64,000 bases of DNA from Pedobacter hartonius (GTDB lineage: Bacteria; Bacteroidota; Bacteroidia; Sphingobacteriales; Sphingobacteriaceae): assembly GCF_900107535.1 (NCBI RefSeq), contig NZ_FNRA01000004.1:1-64000 (forward strand), in the 5' to 3' direction. Within the stretch, counting starts at the first letter, position 1. Each line of letters begins with the position of its first letter. The position numbers and the translations under genes were made by a program. The notes under the pieces were generated by a model. That model saw only the letters and a program-made list of their open reading frames with translations, was not told where the DNA came from and ran no database searches. Of this stretch, positions 52,139 to 60,843 are shown one piece after another.

Positions 52139-53458
52139 ATGAAGAAAGTAGCATTTTATACATTAGGTTGTAAGTTAAACTTTTCAGAGACTTCAACCAT
52201 TGGCCGTCTTTTTACTGACGCAGGTTATGCCGTGGTAGATTTTACCGACGCTGCCGATGTATATGTGATCAATACCTGTTCTGTTACGGAACATGCGGAT
52301 AAAAAATGCCGTAAGGTGGTAAAAGAGGCACTTAAATATGCTCCAAATGCGTATATTACTATTGTAGGTTGTTATGCACAGCTGAAACCGGCGGAAATCG
52401 CTGAGATTGAAGGTGTGGATATGGTGCTGGGTGCAGCAGAAAAATTCCGTATCGTGGAATATATTTCAGACCTGACCAAGTTGCCGAAAGCTGTTGTTCA
52501 TCAGCAAAATATAGAAAAAGTTAACCATAATTTTATAGCGGCCTATTCCATAGGTGACCGTACCCGGACCTTTCTAAAAGTTCAGGACGGCTGTGATTAC
52601 CCCTGTACCTATTGTACAATACCTCTGGCCAGAGGTAGCAGCAGAAGCGATACCATAGAAAACGTGCTGAACAGGGCACAACAGATTGCCGAAAGCGGAG
52701 TGAAAGAAATTGTACTGACAGGAGTGAACCTGGGCGATTTTGGTATCCGTAACGGGCAGCGTGAGGATAAGTTCTTTGATCTAGTGAAGGCACTTGACGA
52801 GGTAGAGGGAATCGAAAGAATCCGTATCTCATCGATCGAACCTAACCTGTTAAGCAATGAGATCATCAGCTTTGTAGCAGGCTCAAAGAGATTTGTACCC
52901 CATTTTCATATTCCCCTGCAATCAGGTTCTGACAAGATCCTGGGGCTGATGAAAAGACGTTACCGCAGGGAACTGTATACTGAACGGGTGGCTACGATCA
53001 AAGCGCTGATCCCTGACTGCTGTATCGGCGTGGACGTAATTGTGGGTTTTCCGGGTGAAACCCATGAAGATTTCCTGGATACCTACCAGTTTTTAAATGA
53101 ACTGGATATCTCTTATCTCCATGTGTTTACTTATTCCGAGCGCGAGCAGACTGAAGCAGCAGATATGGCTGGTGTGGTTGCAGGAAGCGCACGTGCAGAC
53201 AGAAGTAAAATGCTGCATATCCTTTCAGATAAGAAACGAAGGGCCTTTTATCAGTCGCAGATGGGCTCCATAGCCGAAGTTTTGTTTGAAGACGATCAGA
53301 AAAACGGATTTATGCACGGCTTTACCAAAAACTATGTGAAGGTCAAAGCGAAATACGATCCTGTAATGGTCAACGAAATTAAAACAGTCAGGCTGATTGA
53401 GATGACCCCGGAGGGCGAAGTGGAAGTTATGGAAACTGAAGAAGTTTTGGCACATTAA
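52139..53458 (+). CDS. mtaB: tRNA N6-threonylcarbamoyladenosine 2-methylthiotransferase MtaB
   Basis: A 439-residue radical-SAM methylthiotransferase (MiaB/MtaB type) that adds a 2-methylthio group to t6A37 in tRNA. The N-terminal domain has three Cys for one iron-sulfur cluster (TLGCKLN, NTCSV, GCYAQ) and the radical-SAM CxxxCxxC is CDYPCTYC at about residues 152-159. Length and the C-terminal TRAM domain fit the family. Follows from ubiX but with its own promoter. Confidence 0.94.
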   Translation: MKKVAFYTLGCKLNFSETSTIGRLFTDAGYAVVDFTDAADVYVINTCSVTEHADKKCRKVVKEALKYAPNAYITIVGCYAQLKPAEIAEIEGVDMVLGAAEKFRIVEYISDLTKLPKAVVHQQNIEKVNHNFIAAYSIGDRTRTFLKVQDGCDYPCTYCTIPLARGSSRSDTIENVLNRAQQIAESGVKEIVLTGVNLGDFGIRNGQREDKFFDLVKALDEVEGIERIRISSIEPNLLSNEIISFVAGSKRFVPHFHIPLQSGSDKILGLMKRRYRRELYTERVATIKALIPDCCIGVDVIVGFPGETHEDFLDTYQFLNELDISYLHVFTYSEREQTEAADMAGVVAGSARADRSKMLHILSDKKRRAFYQSQMGSIAEVLFEDDQKNGFMHGFTKNYVKVKAKYDPVMVNEIKTVRLIEMTPEGEVEVMETEEVLAH

Positions 53459-53487
53459 TCCTATATTCGCGTAAAAAAAATACGCAA

Positions 53488-54642
53488 ATGTTCCCTACGG
53501 TTTCCCATTTTATTGAATATGCTTTCGGGGTACAGATCCCTCTCCCCCTGAATACTTTTGGCTTGCTTGTGGCACTGGCTTTCGTTGCCGGTTACTGGGC
53601 ATTTACAGAGGAGTTAAGACGCAAAGAGATTTTAGGCCTGTTACATCCGATCAAAAGAACCGTATCAGTTGGCAAACCGGCCAGTACTAACGAGATCTTA
53701 TTTAATGGTGTATTCGGCTTTCTGATTGGCTATAAGCTGGTCTATGCTTTTTTTAATTACCGCTTATTTGTCAGCGATTCGCAGGGAGTACTGCTTTCTT
53801 CCAAAGGAAATCTGCTTGGCGGGCTGCTCTTTGCAGCCATCTTTGCCTATTGGGATTACAAGGAAAAAAGCAAGTTTAAGCTCAGCCAGCCCAAACAGGT
53901 TGAAGTAACCGAACATCCCTATGAGCTTACCGGCCATATGATCGTATGGGCTGCAGTGTGGGGCCTTCTCGGCGCAAAAATCTTTGATAACCTGGAACAC
54001 TGGGACAGTTTTGTAAAAGATCCTATAGGAAGTTTACTGTCTTTCAGCGGACTTACCTTTTACGGCGGCCTGATCTGCGGTGGAGCGGCAGTATTGTACA
54101 TTGCAAAGAAAAATGGCATCAAGCCACTGCATATGCTGGATGTTGGCGGGCCGGGTATGATGCTTGCTTACAGTGTAGGCCGTATCGGCTGCCATTTGTC
54201 AGGCGATGGGGACTGGGGGATTGTAAACCTGCATCCTAAGCCATTTGGCTGGTTGCCCGACTGGCTATGGGCTTATACTTACCCTAACAACGTAGCAATG
54301 GAAGGGATACCTATCCCGGACTGTACAGGCCGTTTTTGTTCGGTACTTCCCTTGCCTGTATATCCAACCCCAATTTATGAGGTTATCGTCTGTTTCATCC
54401 TGTTCCTTATCCTGTGGCGTATCCGCAAACAGATTAAACTTCCGGGAATGATGTTTGGCATTTACCTGATGATGAATGGCCTGGAACGCTTTTTCGTTGA
54501 GCTGATCCGCGTGAACACCAGGTACCATGTAGCGGGGCTGGCTTTCACCCAGGCAGAACTGATCTCTTCGATATTATTTATTTGTGGCCTGCTCCTTGTT
54601 GTGTTTTCTATCAAAAACAAAGAGAAACACGCGAACTACTAA
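53488..54642 (+). CDS. lgt: Prolipoprotein diacylglyceryl transferase
   Basis: A 384-residue inner-membrane enzyme that attaches diacylglycerol to the lipobox Cys. The Lgt signature SVGRIGCHLSGDGDWG is near residues 229-244, in the Bacteroidota variant, and several hydrophobic segments (LNTFGLLVALAFVAGYWAF, LTFYGGLICGGAAVLYIA, FILFLILWRIR) are clear. Longer than the usual 260-290 because of an inserted loop (HPKPFGWLPDWLWAYTYPNN). It lies 29 bases after mtaB. Its substrates would include the lipoproteins in this window. Confidence 0.93.
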   Translation: MFPTVSHFIEYAFGVQIPLPLNTFGLLVALAFVAGYWAFTEELRRKEILGLLHPIKRTVSVGKPASTNEILFNGVFGFLIGYKLVYAFFNYRLFVSDSQGVLLSSKGNLLGGLLFAAIFAYWDYKEKSKFKLSQPKQVEVTEHPYELTGHMIVWAAVWGLLGAKIFDNLEHWDSFVKDPIGSLLSFSGLTFYGGLICGGAAVLYIAKKNGIKPLHMLDVGGPGMMLAYSVGRIGCHLSGDGDWGIVNLHPKPFGWLPDWLWAYTYPNNVAMEGIPIPDCTGRFCSVLPLPVYPTPIYEVIVCFILFLILWRIRKQIKLPGMMFGIYLMMNGLERFFVELIRVNTRYHVAGLAFTQAELISSILFICGLLLVVFSIKNKEKHANY

Positions 54643-54652
54643 ATTTTAAGAT

Positions 54653-55447
54653 TTGAATTACGAATTACTGAGTACACAAGTGATCGCCATTGCGCGACTG
54701 GCAGGCAATTTCATCAGAAAGGAATCAATGAATTTCAATGCCAATGCTATCGAACTGAAAGGATTGAACGACCTGGTTTCCTACGTGGATAAAACTGCTG
54801 AAGAACAACTGGTAGATAACCTTTCAAAATTGATACCCGGTGCTGGTTTTACCACAGAAGAAGATACCGTCAATACCACCGGGAAAACCTATAACTGGAT
54901 CATTGACCCGCTGGATGGGACCACTAATTTTATTCATGGCGTACCCACCTATTCAATCAGCATTGCATTATATGAAGAAGATAAGCCCGTTTTGGGTTTG
55001 GTATATGAGATCAACAGGGCGGAAATGTTCTACAGCTATAAAGATGCACCTGCCTTTCTGAACAATGAGGAGATCAGGGTATCGCAACGGAGCAGTCTTT
55101 CTGAGAGTTTGCTGGCAACGGGCTTTCCCTATTACCAGTTTGACAAACAGCCGCAGTTTATGCAGCTGCTGACAGAACTCATGCAGAAAACACATGGTTT
55201 AAGGAGAATTGGCTCAGCGGCAGTTGACTTGGCTTATGTAGCCTGCGGCAGATTTGATGCTTTTTTTGAATATAACCTGAATGCTTACGATGTAGCTGGT
55301 GGCGCTTACCTGGTGCAGCAGGCAGGAGGCAGGATCATGAATTTTAGCGGGGGCGATGAATTTATCAATCAGCGGGAGATCCTGGCTACCAACGGGCTGC
55401 TTAACGAAGAGATGCTTGAAGCATTGCAGCGAAATTTTAACAGCTAA
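54653..55447 (+). CDS. Inositol monophosphatase family protein
   Basis: A 264-residue Mg-dependent sugar-phosphatase-like protein, start TTG at 54653, 10 bases after lgt. Metal-binding motifs: FTTEEDT, then WIIDPLDGTTNFIHG (about 80-94), and the C-terminal AYDVAGGAYLVQQAGG. Family members hydrolyse inositol-1-phosphate, fructose-1,6-bisphosphate or 3'-phosphoadenosine compounds; the substrate here is not assignable, and SuhB-like RNA-binding roles are possible. Confidence 0.9.
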   Translation: MNYELLSTQVIAIARLAGNFIRKESMNFNANAIELKGLNDLVSYVDKTAEEQLVDNLSKLIPGAGFTTEEDTVNTTGKTYNWIIDPLDGTTNFIHGVPTYSISIALYEEDKPVLGLVYEINRAEMFYSYKDAPAFLNNEEIRVSQRSSLSESLLATGFPYYQFDKQPQFMQLLTELMQKTHGLRRIGSAAVDLAYVACGRFDAFFEYNLNAYDVAGGAYLVQQAGGRIMNFSGGDEFINQREILATNGLLNEEMLEALQRNFNS

Positions 55448-55460
55448 TTATTGTATAAAC

Positions 55461-55500
55461 GAAGAAGCCGTTTCACAGTCAATGTGAAACAGCTTCTTTT
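55461..55500. terminator. Bidirectional terminator
   Basis: Arms GTTTCACA/TGTGAAAC (55470-55477, 55483-55490) and AAGAAGC/GCTTCTT (55462-55468, 55492-55498) with one C/A mismatch between them, followed by TT. It lies between the converging inositol monophosphatase and NifU-like genes. Confidence 0.8.
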
Positions 55501-55512
55501 GTTAATTCTTCT

Positions 55513-56064
55513 TTACAGTGCGTTGGAAACAACTTCCTTCACTTCAGGAACCATACGCTGCAATAAATTCTGTATACCAGATTTTAAGGTGATGGTTGAT
55601 GAAGGACATCCGCTGCATGAACCGCGAAGTTCAACAGTTACTACACCTTCTTCAAAAGATTTATAACTGATTGCGCCACCGTCCTGTTCAACAGCAGGGC
55701 GAACGTAATCATGCAAAATCTGCTGGATCTTCACTTCCAGGTCAGATCCTTCAAAATCAGGGGTTTCTTCAGCGGTAGCTTCTTTAATTTTATATTCTGA
55801 TTCAACAGCACCTTTAACAAACTCTTTCAGTATCGGTTCAATATCTGCCCATTCAGCATCTTCTGTTTTTGTAACGGTAACGAAGTTACTCGCAAAAAAT
55901 ACCCCGCTTACAAAATTAAACTTGAATAATTCTTTCGCAAATGGAGAGTGTTCTGCACTTTCCCTGGTGGCGAAATCTTCACTGCCATTGATCAGAAGTT
56001 TATTTACCATAAACTTCATAGTGGCAGGATTCGGGGTTTGTTCTGTATATACGTTAATAGTCAT
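55513..56064 (-). CDS. NifU-like iron-sulfur scaffold protein (Nfu)
   Basis: This 183-residue protein has the Nfu N-terminal domain (YTEQTPNPATMKFMVNK) and the C-terminal NifU domain with the cluster-binding CxxC in ELRGSCSGCPSSTITLKSGI. Such proteins carry [Fe-S] clusters to apo-enzymes in the cytoplasm. An exact -7 box (TATTTTTG) is at 56080-56087 on the minus strand, 15 bases from the start. Confidence 0.92.
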   Translation of the reverse strand: MTINVYTEQTPNPATMKFMVNKLLINGSEDFATRESAEHSPFAKELFKFNFVSGVFFASNFVTVTKTEDAEWADIEPILKEFVKGAVESEYKIKEATAEETPDFEGSDLEVKIQQILHDYVRPAVEQDGGAISYKSFEEGVVTVELRGSCSGCPSSTITLKSGIQNLLQRMVPEVKEVVSNAL

Positions 56065-56079
56065 GGTCTCTTTTTCTTA

Positions 56080-56087
56080 CAAAAATA
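56080..56087 (-). promoter_or_regulatory. -7 box (TATTTTTG) of the nfu gene
   Basis: Exact TAnnTTTG match on the minus strand, 15 bases upstream of the ATG. Confidence 0.45.
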
Positions 56088-56140
56088 AATAATTCGTAAT
56101 TCAAATGCAGATATCGATGTCTGTTTTAGGTCATTATATG

Positions 56141-57487
56141 TTAAAACACGCCTGTGTAGTTAAAAGGCGTAATTTGTTTCAGTTCCTGCTTCAGGTCTTC
56201 ATCGATCTGCAGGCCGTCAATAAAGTTGGCCATGGTATGTGCCGTGATCTTCTGATTGGTACGTGTGAGGTCTTTCAGTGCCTCGTAGGGGTTAGGATAG
56301 GCTTCTCTTCGTAATACCGTCTGAATCGCTTCTGCAACTACGGCCCAGTTGTTTTCCAGATCGGCCGCAATAGCTTCATTGTTAAGTAACAGTTTATTGA
56401 GCCCTTTCAGGGTAGAAGAGATTGAAATTACTGTATGGGCCATAGGTACGCCTACGTTTCTCAATACAGTTGAATCCGTCAGGTCTCTCTGCAAACGGGA
56501 GATCGGCAGTTTAGCTGCGAAGAACTCAAATAAGGCATTGGCAATCCCCGCGTTACCTTCTGCATTTTCAAAGTCGATCGGGTTTACCTTGTGTGGCATG
56601 GCCGAAGAGCCAACTTCTCCTTCTTTGATTTTTTGCTTGAAATAGTTTTTGGAGATGTATGCCCAGATATCCCTGTCGAGGTCAATAATAATCGTATTGA
56701 TCCTTTTTAAGGCATCACACTGTGCCGCAAACTGATCGTAGTGCTCAATTTGTGTGGTATGCTGTGCACGGCTTAGTTCCAGGATATTGTTGACAAAATT
56801 ATTGGAAAAATCTACCCAGTTGATCCCCGGGTATGCGATATGATGGGCATTGAAGTTTCCGGTGGCACCACCGAACTTGGCACTGTTGGGAATACTCTTC
56901 AGGTTTGCCAATTGTATCTCCAGTCTTTCGGCAAATACAAGGAACTCTTTGCCCAGTTTAGTAGGGGAGGCCGGTTGCCCGTGTGTATGTGCCAGCAGAG
57001 GGATGTCCTTCCATTCGCCCGCCAGCTCCTGCAGCCTGCTGATCAGCTGACCGATCTGAGGATAATATACTGCTGTCAGTGCCAGTTTAAAGGTATAGGG
57101 TATTGCAGTATTGTTTATATCCTGAGAGGTCAGTCCAAAATGGATGAACTCTTTGAAATCCTGTAAACCTAAGTTATCAAATTTCTTTTTGATAAAGTAT
57201 TCAACAGCCTTCACGTCATGATTGGTAATTTTCTCCGTATCCTTAACTTCCTGAGCATCTTCAGCACTGAAGTCGTTGAAGATCGCGCGCAGCTGACTGT
57301 AGTTTGCTTTGTCGAACGCCGCAAGTCCTGTTAATCCGGTTTCACATAATGCGATGAAATATTCAATTTCAACGTATACCCTGTATTTGATCAGCGCATG
57401 TTCAGAAAAATACTGAGCAAGGTTTTGTGTGGTATTTCTATAGCGGCCATCAACTGGTGATATCGCTTGTAAAGGAGATAAATTCAT
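56141..57487 (-). CDS. purB: Adenylosuccinate lyase
   Basis: This 448-residue fumarase-superfamily lyase acts twice in purine synthesis (SAICAR and adenylosuccinate cleavage). The superfamily signature GSSAMPHKVNPIDFENAEGN is at about 282-301, and the catalytic His region AHTHGQPASPTKLGKE is present. An exact -7 box lies 24 bases upstream. Confidence 0.95.
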   Translation of the reverse strand: MNLSPLQAISPVDGRYRNTTQNLAQYFSEHALIKYRVYVEIEYFIALCETGLTGLAAFDKANYSQLRAIFNDFSAEDAQEVKDTEKITNHDVKAVEYFIKKKFDNLGLQDFKEFIHFGLTSQDINNTAIPYTFKLALTAVYYPQIGQLISRLQELAGEWKDIPLLAHTHGQPASPTKLGKEFLVFAERLEIQLANLKSIPNSAKFGGATGNFNAHHIAYPGINWVDFSNNFVNNILELSRAQHTTQIEHYDQFAAQCDALKRINTIIIDLDRDIWAYISKNYFKQKIKEGEVGSSAMPHKVNPIDFENAEGNAGIANALFEFFAAKLPISRLQRDLTDSTVLRNVGVPMAHTVISISSTLKGLNKLLLNNEAIAADLENNWAVVAEAIQTVLRREAYPNPYEALKDLTRTNQKITAHTMANFIDGLQIDEDLKQELKQITPFNYTGVF

Positions 57488-57511
57488 GAATCAGAATGGT
57501 TTTGCAAAATG

Positions 57512-57519
57512 CAAATGTA
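57512..57519 (-). promoter_or_regulatory. -7 box (TACATTTG) of purB
   Basis: Exact TAnnTTTG on the minus strand, 24 bases before the purB ATG. Confidence 0.45.
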
Positions 57520-57532
57520 CCAAAATGCGGGC

Positions 57533-57565
57533 ACAAAAAAAAGGCTTTGGAATTATCCAAAGCCT
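57533..57565 (-). terminator. Terminator of the small lipoprotein gene
   Basis: Arms AGGCTTTGG (57542-57550) and CCAAAGCCT (57557-57565), followed on the minus strand by a run of eight T residues. Confidence 0.88.
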
Positions 57566-57588
57566 CTTATAAAAGTTATTTAAGCTTA

Positions 57589-57807
57589 TTATTTAGCTAC
57601 GCTATCTTTTTTAACTTCAGTTGTAGTAGTTTTAACAGCTGTATCTTTTACAGTTGAATCTTTAACTGAAGTATCAACATCAGTAGTGATAGTTGAAGAA
57701 TCAGTTACAGTTGTATCTGTAGTTTCAGCTTTTTTCTCACCTGAACATGCTGCTACTGATAAAGAGATTGCTAATGCTGCGAAGCCTAATTTGAATAAGT
57801 TTTTCAT
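57589..57807 (-). CDS. Small Thr/Ser/Asp-rich lipoprotein
   Basis: A 72-residue protein: signal peptide with lipobox (VAAC at about 18-21), then a low-complexity tail of repeating VTDSSTIT/VKDSTVKDTAVK units rich in Thr, Asp, Val and Lys. It has no enzyme-like motif. It resembles the short lipoproteins frequent in Sphingobacteriaceae. It is transcribed away from the ECF sigma gene, about 140 bases apart, and ends at its own terminator. Confidence 0.75.
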   Translation of the reverse strand: MKNLFKLGFAALAISLSVAACSGEKKAETTDTTVTDSSTITTDVDTSVKDSTVKDTAVKTTTTEVKKDSVAK

Positions 57808-57950
57808 TTGAATTCTGTTTAAAATAATTAATTAATTTTACAGATTAATACCACAATCTTTAAAAGGTAACCCGCCTATTTAAAAAAAGGTCAAAGAATA
57901 TTTTTTTTGTCTAATATTGGGTTACCATTCACGTATAAATGTATTAATTA

Positions 57951-58517
57951 GTGAGTAATAAGTTAAGCAGTTCAGTTCCAACAGATAGAGAGGTTGTTTT
58001 AGGGATACTAAATAACTCCGAAGATGCGCTAAACCGGCTGTACATTGGTTATTTTCCGATGGTTTTACAGTTTATTTTAAATAATAACGGTGACGAAGAT
58101 GATGCAAAAGATGTTTATCAGGAAGCGATTATTGTTTTATATAATAAGATCAGGAGCGGAGATTTTGAGTTAAGCAGTAAACTGAAGACCTATATATATT
58201 CGGTATGCAGGCGTATCTGGTTAAAAAAACTCACACAGCAAAGTAAGAAGATCAATAACCTTTCCGATCTTGAAGATGTGGTTGCCGTAGAAGTTGATCT
58301 GGAACAGCACGAAGAAAAAGAGCTACAGTTTGAAAAAATGGGTTCGGCCCTGGTCAGTCTCGGGGAACCTTGCAAAACTATTATTCAGGACTTTTATATT
58401 AACAATCTCTCCATGCAGGATATATGCGAGAAGTTTGGCTATACCAATACGGATAATGTCAAAACTCAGAAGTATAAATGTCTGCAGAGGTTAAAAAAAC
58501 TATTTTTTCAATCATAA
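57951..58517 (+). CDS. ECF-type RNA polymerase sigma factor
   Basis: This 188-residue sigma-70 factor starts at GTG 57951. Sigma-2 region (LYIGYFPMVLQFILNNNGDEDDAKDVYQEAIIVLYNKIRSGDF) and C-terminal sigma-4 region (CKTIIQDFYINNLSMQDICEKFGYTNTDNVKTQKYKCLQRLKKLF) are clear. It is followed 6 bases later by a gene for a membrane-anchored protease with an anti-sigma-like N-terminus, so the pair likely acts as an extracytoplasmic stress sensor. Confidence 0.92.
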   Translation: MSNKLSSSVPTDREVVLGILNNSEDALNRLYIGYFPMVLQFILNNNGDEDDAKDVYQEAIIVLYNKIRSGDFELSSKLKTYIYSVCRRIWLKKLTQQSKKINNLSDLEDVVAVEVDLEQHEEKELQFEKMGSALVSLGEPCKTIIQDFYINNLSMQDICEKFGYTNTDNVKTQKYKCLQRLKKLFFQS

Positions 58518-58523
58518 TACGTA

Positions 58524-59621
58524 ATGAGAAACGATATAGCATTAGAAACCATCATTGAAGATTACCTGCAGGGTAAACTGACCGCTGAGGAAGCAAAAGC
58601 TTTTGAACAGCTGCGCCTCGATGATCCCGTGATTGACCATAGAGTTGTTGCACATAAAGTTTTTCTTGAATCTTTAGCGCAATATGGCAGGGTGCTTTCC
58701 CTGAAACAGCAGATGGACCATGCACATGCACGTATTGATGTTGCCGGGCTTACTGAAAAGATGAGACCGCACCCATCTTTCATTGTTAATCTGTGGCGTA
58801 AGAATAAGTCTGCTGTTGCAATCGCTGCCTCGTTCCTGCTGCTGACTATATTTTCTATTTATTCCATACAGCACAATACCAAACAGAACGGTACTTATGA
58901 AGTGATGAGACGTGAGATCACTACGATCAAGAATAACCAGAACAAACTGGTAAGAACACTCAATTCTGCCGGGCCTAAAGTTCCTAAAGGACTGGCAAGC
59001 TCTGCAAAATTCGGAGGAACCGGTTTCGCACTCACTGCAAACGGGTACCTGTGTACCAATTACCACGTGGTGAGAGATGCTGATTCTGTGTATGTACAGA
59101 ATAGCAAAGGTGAATCCTTCAAAGCTAAAGTTGCCTATCGTGATGTTCAGTATGATATTGCTATTCTGAAGATCATTGATAATTCTTTTACGCCATTGGC
59201 AAACCCTCCGTATAAGCTGAAAAAGAACAGCATCGGAATGGGAGAGAATGTGTATACCCTGGGTTATCCAAAGGATGACGTGGTGCTTGGTGAAGGTTAT
59301 GTGAGTTCAAAAACAGGCCATGGTGGTGATACTACACAGTATCAGGTTTCTATTCCGATTAACCCGGGAAACAGCGGAGGACCCTTGTTGGATGATCAGG
59401 GCAATATTATCGGTCTGATCACAGCCAAAGAAAATCAGGTGGAAGGTGCAGCCTTTGCTGTTAAATCTAAATATATCCTGGAAGCGCTGAATGCAATACC
59501 TTCGGATTCATTGGGCAAAAAAGCAGTCTTTTCTAAAAAGAATCCATTGCAGGGCCTGAGCAGAACCAAACAGATAGACAAGATCGGGAAGTACGTTTAT
59601 ATGATCAATGTATATAATTAG
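58524..59621 (+). CDS. Membrane-anchored trypsin-like serine protease with anti-sigma-like N-terminus
   Basis: A 365-residue protein with three parts. Residues 1-90 are cytoplasmic and resemble anti-sigma N-termini (IEDYLQGKLTAEEAKAFEQL, with VVAHKVFLESL). Residues 97-114 form one membrane helix (SAVAIAASFLLLTIFSIY). The rest is a periplasmic trypsin-like (S1C, DegS-type) domain with catalytic H181 (TNYHVV), D211 (YDIAIL) and S284 (PGNSGGPL). No PDZ domain follows. Overlap in order with the ECF sigma gene suggests that one protein both holds the sigma factor and has a protease domain sensing the periplasm. The anti-sigma function is inferred. Confidence 0.85.
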   Translation: MRNDIALETIIEDYLQGKLTAEEAKAFEQLRLDDPVIDHRVVAHKVFLESLAQYGRVLSLKQQMDHAHARIDVAGLTEKMRPHPSFIVNLWRKNKSAVAIAASFLLLTIFSIYSIQHNTKQNGTYEVMRREITTIKNNQNKLVRTLNSAGPKVPKGLASSAKFGGTGFALTANGYLCTNYHVVRDADSVYVQNSKGESFKAKVAYRDVQYDIAILKIIDNSFTPLANPPYKLKKNSIGMGENVYTLGYPKDDVVLGEGYVSSKTGHGGDTTQYQVSIPINPGNSGGPLLDDQGNIIGLITAKENQVEGAAFAVKSKYILEALNAIPSDSLGKKAVFSKKNPLQGLSRTKQIDKIGKYVYMINVYN

Positions 59622-59640
59622 AGTTCTCTTTTATTTTAAG

Positions 59641-59675
59641 AAGCCCCGGACAGCAATTGTTCCGGGGCTTTTTGT
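59641..59675 (+). terminator. Terminator of the ECF/protease operon
   Basis: Stem AAGCCCCGGA (59641-59650) with TCCGGGGCTT (59661-59670), followed by TTTTG. Confidence 0.92.
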
Positions 59676-59700
59676 TGAATCAAAGTTTAGTGCGGTATTG

Positions 59701-59727
59701 AATATTACTAATTTTATTAGTAATATT
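59701..59727. promoter_or_regulatory. Perfect palindrome before the DUF72 gene
   Basis: Arms of 12 bp (59701-59712 and 59716-59727) are exact complements around TTT, with the core TACTAA...TTAGTA. It lies 28 bases before the start codon. Candidate operator; a related core is seen downstream of the gene. Confidence 0.45.
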
Positions 59728-59755
59728 GTATGAGTTAGAATTTAGTTGTGCTATT

Positions 59756-60673
59756 ATGGAGTTTGGAAAAGTTGCCAGCAAAGAAGTTAAGTCTATAAAT
59801 TTTCTGCTTCCCAAAGACGGGCTGCAGAATCAAAAGGTATTAAATGAAAAAAGTACCGGCAAAGCCGATGTTTATGTAGGTTGTGCCAAATGGGGTTTGC
59901 CCGAATGGGTAGGCTTTCTTTATCCCCCAAAAACGAAAGCGGCAAACTTTCTGATTGAGTATGCAAAACATTTTAATTCCATTGAATTAAATGCTGCCTA
60001 TTATAAGATCCCCACTGTAGAGACCGTTAGGAAATGGCAGAAACAGGCCGCAGACAATGCGAAGGATGGGTTCCTGTTCTGCCCTAAGTTCCCGGAAACG
60101 ATCAGCCATTATAAAAGACTTAAGGGTGTCGAAAGGGCCACAGATGAATTTCTAACTTCTGTTTTTGAATTCGGAGCGCATCTTGGTCCCTGCTTCCTGC
60201 AGATGAGTGACAGTTTTGGCCCCAACAGCTTCAGTGCGTTGGAAGATTTCCTGAAATCTCTTCCGAAGGACTTGAATGTGTTTACCGAACTCAGGAACGA
60301 AGAATGGTTTTCGGAGCCCTCTTACCGGAAGGATGTGTTCGAAATGTTTACAGCACTGAATAAGGGAGCAGTAATCACAGATGTTGCAGGCAGGCGGGAT
60401 GTTTTGCATATGGAAGTGACGGTCCCGGAAGTATTCATCCGGTTCATCGGTAATGGCGTTGATTTCAGAGAAGCAGATTTTGCAAGAATTGATCTCTGGG
60501 CAGAGCGTATAAAGGAATGGCAGGATAATGGTCTGAAAAAGACCTATTTCTTCCTGCATCAGCATGACGAACGGGAGTCAGTCCGGCTGGCAGCTCATGC
60601 AATAAAATCCTTCAATAAGACATTGGGAAGTCAAATTCCGGAAATTCAGATACAGCCTTCACTGTTTATTTGA
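59756..60673 (+). CDS. DUF72 domain-containing protein
   Basis: A 305-residue TIM-barrel-like protein of DUF72 (YecE). I choose the start MEFGKVASKEVK at 59756. Recognised segments are DVYVGCAKWGLPEWVGFLYPPKTKAANFLIEYAKHFNSIELNA near 45-90, FCPKFPETISH, and the C-terminal YFFLHQHDERESVRLA. Function unknown, though a DNA/RNA-related role has been suggested for the family. It is flanked by two palindromes with TACTA...TAGTA cores. Confidence 0.88.
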   Translation: MEFGKVASKEVKSINFLLPKDGLQNQKVLNEKSTGKADVYVGCAKWGLPEWVGFLYPPKTKAANFLIEYAKHFNSIELNAAYYKIPTVETVRKWQKQAADNAKDGFLFCPKFPETISHYKRLKGVERATDEFLTSVFEFGAHLGPCFLQMSDSFGPNSFSALEDFLKSLPKDLNVFTELRNEEWFSEPSYRKDVFEMFTALNKGAVITDVAGRRDVLHMEVTVPEVFIRFIGNGVDFREADFARIDLWAERIKEWQDNGLKKTYFFLHQHDERESVRLAAHAIKSFNKTLGSQIPEIQIQPSLFI

Positions 60674-60687
60674 GAATACTTAAATAT

Positions 60688-60702
60688 CTACTATATTAGT
60701 AG
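60688..60702. promoter_or_regulatory. Short palindrome CTACTA/TAGTAG upstream of the peroxiredoxin gene
   Basis: Arms CTACTA (60688-60693) and TAGTAG (60697-60702) around TAT. It shares the TACTA/TAGTA core with the palindrome at 59701-59727, but with a different centre length. Confidence 0.4.
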
Positions 60703-60767
60703 TCTTATCCGGCAGCTATAACCATATTTGGGGATGTTATAATTTTATTTCCAATTAAAATAGTGAT

Positions 60768-60775
60768 TACTTTTG
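60768..60775 (+). promoter_or_regulatory. -7 box (TACTTTTG) of the peroxiredoxin gene
   Basis: Exact TAnnTTTG match 68 bases before the peroxiredoxin ATG. Confidence 0.45.
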
Positions 60776-60843
60776 AACTGATCACCGGGTAAGTTTAAGT
60801 TCATTTAAATTATACAACGATTTTAAAATTAAATAATAAGACT

